Part shown: positions 11,006-22,396 of the stretch, one piece after another
Position numbering within the stretch: position 1 is the first letter of the stretch
Layout: each line of letters starts with the position of its first letter
Program-made: the position numbers and the translations under genes
Notes under the pieces: generated by a model
What the model was told of the DNA's origin: nothing
Seen by the model: the letters and a program-made list of their open reading frames with translations, nothing else
Database searches by the model: none
Assembly (NCBI GenBank): GCA_015680685.1
Contig: MNCI01027230.1
Coordinates: forward strand, 923,826-962,325
Reading direction: 5' to 3'
Source of the DNA: Gnetum montanum
Taxonomy: Eukaryota > Streptophyta > Gnetopsida > Gnetales > Gnetaceae
Length of the DNA stretch: 38,500 nucleotides

Positions 11006-11748
11006 TGATGAGTGGCAAGGTACCCCTACACTCAACCATACGAAACGAGCGTTGCACACGCGATCCGGTCAAACTCCGCAGATGGACTAGCTGTGGCACC
11101 TAGATAGTTAGCCTTAGGTCGCAGTTTGCTGTCTTCCCATCTAGACTAGTTTTGCATATGTCACGTATGGTTTAGTCTAGATGAGATGTATGATGTGTCC
11201 TAATTCTACGCTATTCTTAATGGCAGTGGAAAATAATACTAACTAAGCTAAACTAGGAGGAAAAGGGTAAAGAAAATCTAATTTAGCCTAAGTGCGACGA
11301 GCAACCGATTCCTTAATCAACCGTACACATCTTGGACTTCGTGCACGACTGCCATTGGGACTACCAAGCATAGGCCTAGGTACGCCACTGGGATTACCAA
11401 GCACAGACCCCAAATACGCCACTGGGTTACCAAGCGTAGATCCCCCTAGCTACACCACTGGGCTACCAAGCAGTCACACTTAAATGCTCGTAATCAAGTC
11501 GTACTCATTCCGCTTCTAGGAGTTNAAAGACACCGTACAATTACAATCACCACACTGCGGGCAGACACGGGAAAAATTCTAACTCTGGAGGGATCAAACT
11601 GCCAAAGCTTCGCTACTCTAAAACTGGGATCCTTAAACAAGGGAGAGCCGCCTCTTATTTATAGACATGGCGACAGACTGCGATATCGCGTACGCGATAT
11701 ATCGCGGGGGGATGCGATATCGCGGCCTGTGCGAACCGCGTTTCATCA
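11006..11748 (-). mobile_element. Solo Ty3/gypsy LTR in PP2C intron 4
   Basis: A 743-bp solo LTR begins TGATGA and ends TCATCA, so its termini form a 6-bp inverted repeat. It is flanked by a perfect 5-bp target duplication AGCAT (11001-11005 and 11749-11753). On the minus strand its end (CCTTGCCACTCATCA) and middle match the outer gypsy LTR at 35671-36442. It has a TATA box (TATAAATA, minus, 11663-11656), an 18-bp CpG-rich perfect palindrome at 11683-11700 and about 3.5 copies of a 34-bp repeat. It probably arose by recombination between two LTRs. It lies in the same orientation as the phosphatase. N at 11525. Confidence 0.92.
11353..11470. repeat. 34-bp tandem repeats inside the solo LTR
   Basis: Units share TACCAAGC, then about 13 variable bases, then TACGCCACTGGG. 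About 3.5 units are present. Degenerate counterparts (CTTGGTAA) occur at about 35980-36040 in the outer gypsy LTR, so the repeats are a family feature. Confidence 0.75.
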
Positions 11749-13570
11749 AGCATCAATCCATATTGAAAGAACTCTAGATCTTATAAATGTGCTTTCATAA
11801 ATAAAATAGATTATCATTATTGTCTTGTGGTTCAAAGCACATGATCATTCTTGATGTGCTCAATGCACATCTTGTGAATTTTGGAAATTTGGGTAGAATG
11901 TATGCACATAAAAATTTTAACCTTCTTTTTTTCACCCTCTCTTAGAGATTATTCTCTTTGTTCCAATTACAAAGTATTGGGTTTTCTACCTGTTTGGGAA
12001 TTTTACTTTTAAAGAAAACATAATCAGAACTTGCCTTATGCCACAGTCCGTCGGATGCCATTATCAAGAATTCACAATCGGAGGTAATCTGCAACTCTTG
12101 GACATCTGGTTCAGCTGAGACACCCCACAATTTCAAGTAGGAGTCGCCAATGCTTCTTGATACAGCTAAGGTGCCTTGAACTCTCCAACAGCCAGCACGA
12201 AAATCTACATACCCCCCCTGCAGAACATCAAAATTTAGTCTTCATGAACGAAAGAATCAGCCCAAAAAATCTCATCCATCAACCAACATTACTTACAACA
12301 TTTTCAATCCTCTTCCTTTCTTCATCCAGTCCTGCTTTATGATCAGTAGTCAAGGGCTCGGCCTTTCCATTTCTGCTTATAACTGCTCGGCAATCACCAA
12401 GATTAGCCACCACCAAGCGTTTATCTTGGATTAAGGCAGTTACAGCACATGATCCGCTGGGTAGATCCTAATAATTAAGACAATCCAACATTTAAATTTC
12501 ATTGCACCAAAGCATAAGAACTTCAAATTTCCAGAATAAAGTAAAATTCCAACTTAATTGTCCGTCAACCACCTTGTCTAAGAACTGTTGATCAGTTGCA
12601 AGATAACCGTCTTTGACTGCCTGAAAAATTTGCGAGTCATCGCTCTTGCAATTAGCTATCTTGTCTAAAATATTCCGTCCTAAATTCTCTGCAGCAAATT
12701 CTGCGGCTTTCTTGCCGCCGTGCCCATCGAAAACAGCAAAGAAAGCCTAGAAAAGCCACAAAACATCCAAGAAAGAAAAATCAGCAGCCCACAAGCACAG
12801 AAAACTCTGAGAACATTGCAATAACTTAACAAACAACAGATGATTTTTGATAAAATGTTCTTGTAAACTGAAGGGCTGAGTTTGAATCTATCCCTTCGTA
12901 ATCCATAAATTCAGTATTTATCAAGTAAGAAGCCATGAATAAACATAATCACTCATTTTTTTTCACTGAAATTGCCGAACAGACTTTACAACGACCGCTA
13001 AAATTCACAAGTACCAAAACAGGCAAAAGAAAGAAAAAACAAATAGAGATCAGTAACCTGAAGGTGTTTATTAGTTTTGACAGCCAGTGCATCCTACATG
13101 CCTCGATTGGACCCTTTCTTGCAGAAGTAGCCATAGTGTCCTCCATCAAAACAGCTAATCTCCTCCACCAGAGTCTTCTCTGCAAATCCCTTAAAAAATT
13201 TGGTGCCTTTATCTACAGGCTTGGGAATATCAATTCTGGGAGTCCTTTTCCTCTTGAGGGGAGGGGAAGGCCTGCCTCCTGTTCCTCCTCCTCCTCCATT
13301 GAAACATGGAAGGGAGCAGTCGTTCAGATCCCTATATCCATGACTGTGTTCATTGGTCCTGCTGCTGCTGCCCTGAAACCTCTGCACACCGAGCCCCTTA
13401 ACAATCACAGCCGGTGGGTGGTTTTCATCCTGTAGTGCTTCAATCTGCGATGATGGGGACGTAACGGGGAGGACAGTGAATTGACAGTGAAAGGAGATTT
13501 GAGAAGAGGAGAGCCTGAACAACAATGGTGGTGGATCTGGTTCTGCTGCTGCTGTTCTGCTTCAGCACAG

Positions 13571-13630
13571 CAGGGGCTATCTCTGGAAGGAGAAGACATT
13601 ACAGGGCTATCTCTGGAAGGAGAAGACATT
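13571..13630 (-). repeat. 30-bp in-frame tandem duplication at the PP2C N-terminus
   Basis: Two adjacent 30-bp units on the minus strand each read MSSPSRDSP, giving two possible ATG starts (13629 and 13599). The unit is ten codons, so the duplication keeps the frame. Confidence 0.85.
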
Positions 13631-13639
13631 GTTTGTTTG

Positions 13640-14998
13640 TTTGGTTTGGCTGGCCGGCCGGCCAAGAAGAGAATGGGTCTCGCGGATCCGGCGAAGAGTT
13701 TTACATCCGTTATGTGAGCGGGGGGACAGCTGAGCGGGGCGGTGTCGGACCCCGAAAATAGTAAATACATAATCAAGTTTACTATTTCAAGAGTATTTCA
13801 TATTCTCTCCAAAATCGTGCTCTGATATGGGGCAAGCCTATTTTAATTGGTAGTTTACAAAATAATATTATATTTTACCGGTCAACTGTCAAAGCCCAAA
13901 ACTAATGAAAGGGGAGCTAAAGTGACTCACAACTCATAACCAATACATGGCACTTCAAATGAAAGTTTGATCAAACCCTCTACTAACACATTGCATCCAT
14001 ATCATAATTATATCATCAAATGCATAACTAGAGCCCTCAAAGGGTTTCACTCTTTACTGAAAAGTTTCTTATAAAGAGAGAGAAAACTCTCTCTAAAGAC
14101 AAAAGAACACATCAATCAAAAATAATGAACAAATAGCAACAAAAGCCGAATGCTTCTTAGCTTTGAGCCTCCAAAACAAAAGAAATAAATATTATAGAAA
14201 ATATATTAATTATTCAACTTTAACAAGGAGCATTTTTGCTTTAAGATGAAGTTGAAAGGAGACATCTTTGAGAATTGAATATTTAACTCCTAGAAAAGGT
14301 CATAGTTACACTCTTGCCACTAAAAAATAACCACACACCAAAGCTTCCAAATAGAGTCGAAAATAAAGGGTTGAAAACATTTTCAAACACAAAGAAAGGA
14401 AGTAGACAAAGCAATTGATCACCAATTACGACTTTATTGATGCTTGGTTAAAAGTTGTACCAATTCTAGAAATCCATTTCCAAGTATGCTAAGCAATAGG
14501 ATGCTAAAAGAAAAAAAAAACAAAAAATGAGAAAATAAGTATTCACTTCTTCTACAAAGAGAACATTGAACATTGAGGAGAAATAATTTACAAGTGCAAA
14601 TAGAAAAAGCTTAATGAATAAGACACCATTAAAAAAAATACAAATTTAAAGAAAGTTCGGAGCTTTACACATATCTTTACATAGATTAATTTAAAAAGAA
14701 GCCCCAAAGATATGCTATGTTGCCAACACCACAACCGACTTCTTAAACCTTCGGATTAAACCCAGATCCCAGAACCATGTGCTCTATCTCAACCTATCTG
14801 GTGCAGTATCCCATTTTGTATGTTAAAGTCATCAAGCAAGCATCATGACCCAAATTTCGCTTGGTGTTTTCGATTTTTTTTTAATCTTTATTATGAAATT
14901 TAGAAAAAACCTGAAAGTTATTGGAAGTGGTTAGAACGCGATGGATTTCTGAAAACGTCAAATCTTTTGAATTGAAGCAACTGAGCTAAAGACACAGC
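13640..14998. other. Divergent intergenic region between PP2C and RlmH-like genes
   Basis: The two genes point away from each other, so this 1.4 kb should hold both promoters. It is AT-rich with no clear ORF or repeat. A GGCC-rich patch (GGCCGGCCGGCC) lies at about 13652-13663, just upstream of the phosphatase start. I cannot assign a specific promoter element. Confidence 0.4.
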
Positions 14999-17900
14999 AT
15001 GGGTTTATCATCACTTGCAAATCAAGTACCATTATTTTTGGGAAATTCTGCAACCAGAAGAACCCTAATGTCCTTCAGGTCGCTGCAAACAACCTCTTCC
15101 AACAACGGCAAGTTTAATCTACCTCATTAGTTAATTTTGTTTGAAGTTGTAAGCCGGAAAATTTTTGAAGTTTGGATTTTCTTGAGGTTTGCATAGATGG
15201 TTATGGCAGGAGACCAATATTTAAAGTTGCTGGCGCGATCTGTGGTGAGTTTTCTTGATGACCTAAGGTATTTCAATTGTAAATTATCCGGACCTTGAAA
15301 CATATAAGAACGAGTAATGAAACAACAATATGTTTCGGGTTCTCTGTAGCCTTACAAAACAAAATTTGATTTCCACGGACTAACTTCCGGATATTAGGTT
15401 TTTTTTTGTTTTTTTTAAGGAACAAAAATGCAACTGTATGTCACGAAGAGAATGAATGTTGCATTTGTTAATGTGTGATTTTTTTTTTAAATTGGATCGA
15501 TAATAATATGTAATGAAACTAAAACTTATGTTTTATTGCTTCCAAAGACCTGTATATAATCTATTGGGCAGATATTACATTTTCTATCATAAATAAAAAT
15601 TGATTTTGCAAATTGACCAATCACCAATGAAGGCGACAAAAAAATTTCAAATTTTAAGCTTATGCAGGTTGTCTTCCTTGTATCTGATGCAGGGGCATCT
15701 GGAATTCATAAGACTTTTATTTCTTTACTCTTTTAAACAGGATGAAGGAAAGTTAAAGGATGTTATAAAGTAACGAAAGCAAAATAGAGGAATCATCCGG
15801 TACTTGGAAGTTAAAAAAGCAAGCTCTTTAAACTTTTCTGAGTGAATAAAGGCAAAAGAACTCTTTTGCCTTTATTCACTTAAGTACTGGGGTGGAAATT
15901 GTACTTGTGTGCAATATATCCCTGGTATTTCCATGGACATAATAAAATAAGCAACTTCAGTTTCAGTTTCCTTAATAAAATAAATTTACACATTTACTCT
16001 CTCTTTTTTTTTTTTTGAGTTAATAAATCCTGAACTTTACTCCAAAACAACACTGTTGATCAAAATATTATACGATGAACCATGACATTTTGTTTATGAT
16101 ATTTGAGAATGGTTAGTGATAATTTCTTTCATTGTAATTTCTTTAATGCATGAAGGTTTTGTCTACTAGTTTTTGTAATTTGAAAATAAAATATTTTGTT
16201 GACTTTGGTATAAATGTTAACTTTTGTGTATTTGGTGTTTGACATTTCAGAGAAGTATCCCAGTTAAGATATTATCTGTTGGAAAGAATAGGTCACCGGG
16301 TGTACGAATGTTAGTTCAAGAGTATGTTGAAAAGCTCCAACAATATTGTACAGTTGAGGATATCCAGATTAAATCCAATCCAAAAAATACCAGGTCTGTT
16401 CAGAGTACGTCCTAATAAAGCATTTGCAAATTATTGAATTTTTCAATGTTAGAATGCCCTACATCGCAATATTCAAAGGATGGTACTTTGGTTCATCTAG
16501 TAATCCTAAACTGCAAGTTGAAGGAGAAGATGCTAAGGTTATTCAGCATATCATGCCAAAAGATTGGGTGTGTCTCGGTTTCTTTATATAAAAACCTTTT
16601 TTTTTCTTTTTGATTTTTTTTTGTTTTTAAAACTATATGTTTTTTTTTTACTTCCACCCTGATTTCAATATCTATTTATTGTCATTAATAATGTTTCATA
16701 TAATTTTTTTCCATTTGAAATTCTATAGTCAAGAATAAGTCTTTCCAAAGTTGGTAACCATGATGACAAAGTTTCTATTTGGAAAACTCTAAATTAAAAT
16801 CAATACAGGTTGTGCTTTTGGATGAAAGAGGGAAAAATACTACATCAGAGGATCTGGCTGATGTTATTGCTGATGCAGGGACAAAAGTATTGGCTCTAGA
16901 TTATTCTATGTTTTCTCTGATGTTTGGTAATAGTATATTTAGTTTTAGTCTGATTGATTATGCAGCAGTCTTTAATTTGATGACCTTAATTGGCCTTTGA
17001 AAGGGAGCTTCAGCTTTAGTGTTTTGCATAGGAGGTCCATATGGTCATGGCCCAAAACTGAAGGATCGTGCCAATGAGACTATCAGACTTTCTTCAATGG
17101 TATTAAATCATCAAGTTGCTCTTATCGTGACAGTTGAACAACTCTACAGGTTTGTTAGATTTGTTGTATATATTTACTAATTTTAGCTCCTCATACATTT
17201 GCTCTATTTGAAAAAAAAAATTTACCAACTAAAGATTCTAGTAGAAAAACTTTGTAGTTTTCTCTCATCTCTCATGTCCTGCGTAAAATCTTTCTTTATC
17301 TTGGCAGTCTGTCCATTGATGTGATCAGTTTCGTGGCACTTCATTTGACATGGACTAGTTTTCTTTTGCTTTGGTGTCTAAGATCATCTACTTCATCCGA
17401 CATAGAAATTCATTTTCTCTCTTATCTCTGTTGAATGGGTCTTCAGCCATGTTTCCTTGTCAGCTTTATTACATTTTACACTAATGGTTTATCTGAAGTC
17501 TTTGCTTTCTGGTTACAATTCCATAACTGTACATTACAGCTTATTCTTAGCTCTTGTGATGCTTTAGTGGCATCCATTGTCTGAACTGACATGTCAAAAG
17601 ATGGATGTAACATCAGAGACATTAAGAAATGACAAATGAAATTTCTAAAAAATAACATAGCTCTGAGGCTCGGCATAGAACGTCTTATTAAACAAATTTT
17701 TATTGTGTCCATTCTTTACGTATTCTGCCCTGTTGTTTATCTATTTTCGACATAAACATCTGTGCATTGCTACTGTCAGAGACCTTATTCAGCAGAGTGC
17801 AAATAACTCCCATCTCTCGTTTCATCTGTTTAACTGGCTAGTTGATAAATGAGGTTGTTGTTTTCCTTTCTGAGTATGGCAATTGCTTTTCTATATAATT

Positions 17901-18139
17901 TTTTATAAAACATTTAATTTTTAATAATTTCTTAAATTCCCTTCAATGAGGAGATTCAATCCTCAATGACTTGTTTATTTTAGTGTTTAGCATTAAGTTT
18001 CTTTAACTTCCAACATCAATATTTTTAGTTGCATGGATTTTCTAATACATGTCTTTCTAATACATGTCTATGTTTCTGTCATGTTTCTTTTTCCAGAGCC
18101 TGGACTATTCTAAAAGGACAAAAATACCACCATGTATAA
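14999..18139 (+). CDS. rlmH: RlmH-type SPOUT RNA methyltransferase (At5g10620-like)
   Basis: Bacterial RlmH methylates pseudouridine 1915 of 23S rRNA using SAM; the plant version is probably organellar (inference). Seven exons join in frame to 206 residues: 14999-15107, 15210-15244, 16251-16393, 16501-16567, 16809-16886, 17004-17149 and 18097-18139. ATG 14999 gives an N-terminus rich in Ser, Arg and Thr, consistent with a transit peptide. The SPOUT domain starts at about residue 51 (VKILSVGKNRS) and includes VVLLDERGK, the SAM-binding FCIGGPYGHG (about 151-160), then LSSMVLNHQ and LYRAWTILKGQKYHHV, close to bacterial LYRAW...YH. No internal stops or frameshifts appear. Introns 2-6 are GT-AG; intron 1 is best read as GC-AG (ACG/GCAAGT). 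Length is close to that of plant homologues. Confidence 0.93.
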
Positions 18140-18242
18140 GCTTGTGGTATTACAAAACTTGGATATCCATTTTTGTATGATGATTGCATAAAAATCATTT
18201 TGAATTTTTTCCATGTTGTATACTTTTGATGAAAACTTTATT

Positions 18243-18248
18243 AATAAA
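18243..18248 (+). promoter_or_regulatory. Candidate polyadenylation signal of the RlmH-like gene
   Basis: An AATAAA lies about 104 bases after the stop codon at 18139, a usual distance for a plant near-upstream element. Such hexamers are common by chance in AT-rich DNA. Confidence 0.35.
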
Positions 18249-18249
18249 G

Positions 18250-19289
18250 GCCCCGTTACAAAGATTAACAACGGTGTAGATGCTGGCCAAGCTTTTGACA
18301 TGCATAATCTAAGTTATATTTTCAATCCTATTTTTCACATAGGTAATGCTGGTGTATATATCAAAATGAGTTTGGAACAATAGCTATTAAGTTGGAACTA
18401 CCTATTAGTGTACAGGGTTTAAGTAGCATTAGGTTTAGTAATTTAGGCAGCATGGAGAATGACCTTTCGATTCATTCTAACTTAACAATGTGAATGTGAC
18501 CTTGAGCGGTAGCTATGCATGGGGAAAAATAGGAAGATAAAAGTTAATTGCCCATTTTAGGAGTCAAAAATATATGTAACATGTATTTTTATTATGTTCA
18601 ATGTTTAAAATTAAATTTTAATAGATTTTTATATATAGTATATTTAATATATTTAGTAATTAAGCTTTTTTTATTTTAAAAATAGCATGATTAAATGTTA
18701 ACTCTATGGAATGATAGGGTATTATTTCCTATTAAATCATGTTTTTAGCTTTGTTCCAACAAAATAGCTTCAATTAACATGGTCATTTTAAGTATATTTA
18801 ATTGTCAAGTATCAATCAACAAAAGTTTTGAAGATTTTGGAATCTTTTTTAGTAGATTTAATGTTTCTTTAGTAAATTTGATTTTTTTCAGTGAATCTAT
18901 AATTTTTTTAGATCTTTCTCTAGTGGATCTAATTTCTCAAAAATTCCCTTGTCAGGGATTCTATGCAACTCCTAACATCTTTGACCAATGTTGAAATTTC
19001 TGCTTTTATTAATGCAGAAATTTTTGTTGATTATTAAAATACAAATTTACAAGTTGGTAAGAAAAAAGGTGTGACACCTTTTAGTGATGTTAATGCAACT
19101 AAGACACTTAACTTTGTTCTTTCTAATGATGTATGTAAATCATTGGTTGCTAATCTTTGATCACAATATATGTTCATTCAAATTTTGGGTTGTGTGCCTC
19201 ATAATTGAAGTTTTATTTTTGCAATTAGGTCTAAGTTTTTCATGCCAAGTATTATTTTTGTTTTTCCTTTCTTGTTGAGTTAAACAATG
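18250..19289. other. AT-rich downstream region, nothing recognised
   Basis: Short open frames only. The final 200 bases may be the eroded start of the LINE ORF1 relic that follows. Confidence 0.35.
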
Positions 19290-19700
19290 CTTTGATGGTG
19301 AAGTGTACCCTAGATATAGGGTCTTTTAAACATAATTGTGCAATGGTGATAATTCATAAGTGGGCTCCAAATTTTGATATCCAATCTAAAGATTATGATA
19401 AAGTTCCATGTTTTGTTAAGCAATATAATCTTTCATTGGTTTTTCAAAAAATTGAGCAAAAAATTGTTAGTCTTCTCGGTCTCATTAAACATATGGAGCC
19501 TATTTCTACAACTTTTGATGTCCATACATGTTTTTTTTCTTTTTCTTTTTCTGAAATCAATTTTTGAAATCATACAAAGGAATTGGTATTATTAGCAAGA
19601 AAAAAGATGTATATTCAATCAATTACATATTATAATCTTCCTAACTCTTGCAGCTTTTTGCCATTGTGAAGGACATTTATTTAGTGCTTGTCCCTTTTTA
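19290..19700 (+). mobile_element. LINE ORF1 relic: DUF4283 plus zinc knuckle
   Basis: The plus frame reads IHKWAPNFDIQ, then VPCFVKQYNLSLVFQ, then KIVSLLGLIKH. This matches the DUF4283 pattern (W.P.F, VP.WV.L..LPL.FW, I...LG). About 80 codons later, after a one-base shift in a T-run at 19655-19659, CSFCHCEGHLFSAC appears, a complete CX2CX4HX4C zinc knuckle. That order is standard for plant LINE ORF1. Following DNA to about 20100 is Lys/Glu-rich if translated and may be its tail. No endonuclease or RT follows on this strand. Confidence 0.5.
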
Positions 19701-20849
19701 CTCAAGAAAATTTTTTTGAAGAAAATGAAAAATGTGTTAAAGTTAGAGCAAAATAATATAAAGTTGAAAATATAAAAAATTAAGTTAATATCAACAATGA
19801 GAATGATCAAATGGCAATCAAGAATTTAAAGAAGATAAAAGCTCTTATGTATATTTTTATTGATACTAAAGATAGTATTAAGCAACTTGGACAAATAACT
19901 TGTTAGGCAAATAACTAGTGGCAACAATGTTATAATTGATGATAAAGATTCTTGAAGTAAGATTAATAACAAATGGCAAGGTGAAGATCTTCCACTAGTG
20001 TTACCAGTTTCTTGCTTTAATACAAATATTGATATTAAGCCAAATATCTCAATCTCAAATCCTTTTACTATTTTAAGTTCAAGCATGAATGTTGAAATGT
20101 AACATAAATTTTGTTAAGCCTGAGACCTTTCTTTTACTAACAATTAATTTTTTTCACTTACTTTTTTTAAAGTATCCATTGTAAGGTTGTACACCCAAAT
20201 AGCCAATCTTAAAATCAAAAAGCTTTTTCAATCCTTTTTATTTTAATGATATCTACTTTGTATTAAGCTTGTGATATACTTTGAATTTCTTTGCTCATTA
20301 TTAATATTTTTTTGAGGTCCAACATGCCCCCTATATACAATTGTCAAGTTTTCTTTGTTATAATTATGAACTAGCCTTTTGATTGATTGTTACTGAGGCT
20401 CTTTAATGTCACTTTTTACCACTCAAATTGCTTTTCCCTTAATTATAAGTATGATTAGAGCAAAAGATGCATGGGATGTTTTGCAAACAATGTATTAAGG
20501 CTTATTGATAAAACAACTTTACTTATGTACTATTTGTTTTCCACTTGGATTTTCTTCCAAATAGTATTCCATATCAATAACCTTGTCCATTTAAGTTGTT
20601 TGCATTTGCAAAAGTTCTTTTATATCATGTGTTATGAAATGAATAGTAAACTCTTCCATTTTATCATTTTATCATCAATTTGAAACAAAGCTAATAAAAA
20701 TTTTCAATATCTTTGAGAAAGAAAGGTTAATCCATTCTATTCTTAATTTGAATTAAATACCAAAAATATATACAAATTTTCTTCAATGGATTCTTAGCTA
20801 CCCTACAATCACATGTTTAGTCTTTGATGAAATCATAGCTATCATACAC

Positions 20850-21480
20850 TCTTCATTCAACCATTGTCGCAATTTGACATTTGAAAACATTTAATAAGAC
20901 TCATTTGAATTTTAAATTTTGTAAATTTCATTTTTGTAATTATTCTAAAATAATATTGCTTCCTAGAAGATCTAATATGTTGTGTATCTATTACTAATAG
21001 GAAGTATACATGATGATGACAAAATTTAATTATTTCAACTACCTCAAAACATTGAATGTTGCTCATATTCTCTAACCTAAGAAAAAGAAAATTAATATTG
21101 GAACTACCTTATCATACCAAAGTAAAGACACCTAATTTTGGATCAATAGGTCTAGTCCTTTTATTTTAATAAATGCTTTATCCAATAATTAAGCTTTTTA
21201 TCTTTAGAGAATCTATTCTATTTTGCACTTTTCTCTAACTTTAAAAAGCCTTTAAGATTCTAGTGACTAACAAGGATATGATGACAATTAATTCTAACAT
21301 TAAAGTCACCGCAAAGATGAATTTTTCCTTCAAGCAAAACTAATGATATTCATGGTAAGAGATTGAAAGGAAAAATCCAATGAAGCCTTCCCATTTATGA
21401 AGAGCTTCTTTTGCTGCAAAGTAGTAAAAAGCCAACTATAAATTTGATTTTTATGGCAACATTATGGCAACATTTTTAGC
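20850..21480 (-). mobile_element. LINE endonuclease relic
   Basis: On the minus strand, pieces in shifting frames match an L1-type endonuclease: FAAKEALHKWEGF near 21410, KIHLCGDFNVRINC near 21310 (GDFN is the conserved core), then NRFSKDKKLNYW near 21220 (the SD...N region). Frameshifts and stops are frequent. It is opposite in orientation to the ORF1 relic at 19290, so the two are either different insertions or an inverted element. Confidence 0.45.
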
Positions 21481-22338
21481 CAAACATATATACTACATTC
21501 ATCTATGTCGTCTATTTAAACTAGTTGAAAAGAATTTTGAATCAAAGCATTTAAATCTTGAAATGGTCCTTCACAATCCACATTTCTTCAATAAGGAAAA
21601 GGCAATTGAAATTCCACATGGTACACAAAATGACCATACACAACTAACAGCCTTCAAAATAATGTTACATGGCATCTTAGAATGATTCGTAAAACATTTA
21701 TCAATGTTGTTTACATCATTTAATAACTAAATTTAATCTTAATTTTGGAAACTAAATTTAATCTCAAATAATCCTAATTTTGGCCAAGTTGGTCAACCAG
21801 GCCCAAACCGTAACACTAAATAATATTTGATTTCAACACCGAAATATAAAATTGAGATACATTCTACTAGTCCATCTCATGATAAGAGCCCTCATGCTCC
21901 TCTTTGATGGCATTCCTTCGGACCATTTTTATGGTCTCATATCGTTGCTTGATATTTCTTTCACAGGCGATTAAGTTTTTGCATTGTTGTTACATTGGAC
22001 ATGATGATGTTGTTCAATACCATGGTAAAAATTTGATAATCTTGAAGATATTCTTTCAGTTTCATCAAGGCGAGTATTGCCTCTTTCCATTCCACGCCTA
22101 TTCTGACACTGAATCCATGGCGTTGACTCATGTGTCCAAGCAGAGCCTCTTAACTGAATTATAAACAGTTGACTAGGCTAGCCGTTATATTCTCACAAAA
22201 AAAATGGAATCTATGAATTTACATGCTTTGTTGAACATGTAGCTTTAATTTTCATGGAATGTGAATTCGTAGGGAGATATTCGAGAATTGACAGGTAACC
22301 CAACAAAAGGTCAAGGAAATTTCTACCCAAAGAAGGTT
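21481..22338. other. Intergenic, nothing recognised
   Basis: Short ORFs with no recognisable domain in AT-rich sequence. Confidence 0.35.
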
Positions 22339-22396
22339 GCGGATTCGATTCCACTTAGGAACAGGCAGCAGATTCGATTCCAGTTGCAGATAGGCA
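22339..22396 (+). repeat. 29-bp tandem pair with tRNA B-box-like core
   Basis: Two adjacent 29-bp units (22339-22367 and 22368-22396) each contain GATTCGATTCCA, which fits the B-box consensus of tRNA-type RNA polymerase III promoters. No convincing A-box or tRNA fold is visible upstream. It could be part of an old SINE or a chance match. Confidence 0.5.

Larger units (their letters stand above)
10440..13629 (-). pseudogene. Protein phosphatase 2C (AP2C-like, clade B), disabled
   Basis: The family are Mg/Mn-dependent Ser/Thr phosphatases; clade B (AP2C) members dephosphorylate MAP kinases. Five coding exons are visible on the minus strand: 13629-13058, 12746-12573, 12467-12297, 12217-12035 and 10826-10440. 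Exons 2-5 join in phase 0. Family motifs appear in order: PPLKRKRTPRIDIP, GYFCKKGSNRGM, FAVFDGHGG (metal-binding Asp), GSCAVTAL, LGDCRAV, TTDHKAGLDEERKRIE, VQGTLAVSRSIGD, FLIMASDGLWH and RGSRDDITIMIVDL. Lesions: TAG at 13096-13094 replaces the Glu of the conserved GMED; TGA lies at 10760-10758 in the last exon; and the only Met-initiated N-terminal frame (13629) is out of frame with the catalytic frame, which itself lacks an upstream ATG. Intron 4 starts with GC (AAG/GCAAGT) and holds a solo LTR. Sequencing error for all lesions is unlikely but possible. Confidence 0.85.

Noticed and set aside
11292-11483. Repeat protein with PLGLPS-like units
   Set aside because: It is a translation of the 34-bp repeats inside the solo LTR, read on the wrong strand.
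13481-13761. Plus-strand ORFs opposite the phosphatase N-terminus
   Set aside because: Shadows of the minus-strand exon and its 30-bp duplication; no domain or start context.
15108-15209. Alternative RlmH-like intron 1 using the GT at 15112 and the acceptor at 15196
   Set aside because: That join shifts the frame and meets a stop within a few codons, while the GC donor at 15108 with the acceptor at 15209 keeps the frame into the conserved SVRSIPVK.
17476-17712. Minus-strand ORF inside the last RlmH-like intron
   Set aside because: No recognisable domain; it lies within a 947-base intron defined by phase-consistent exons.
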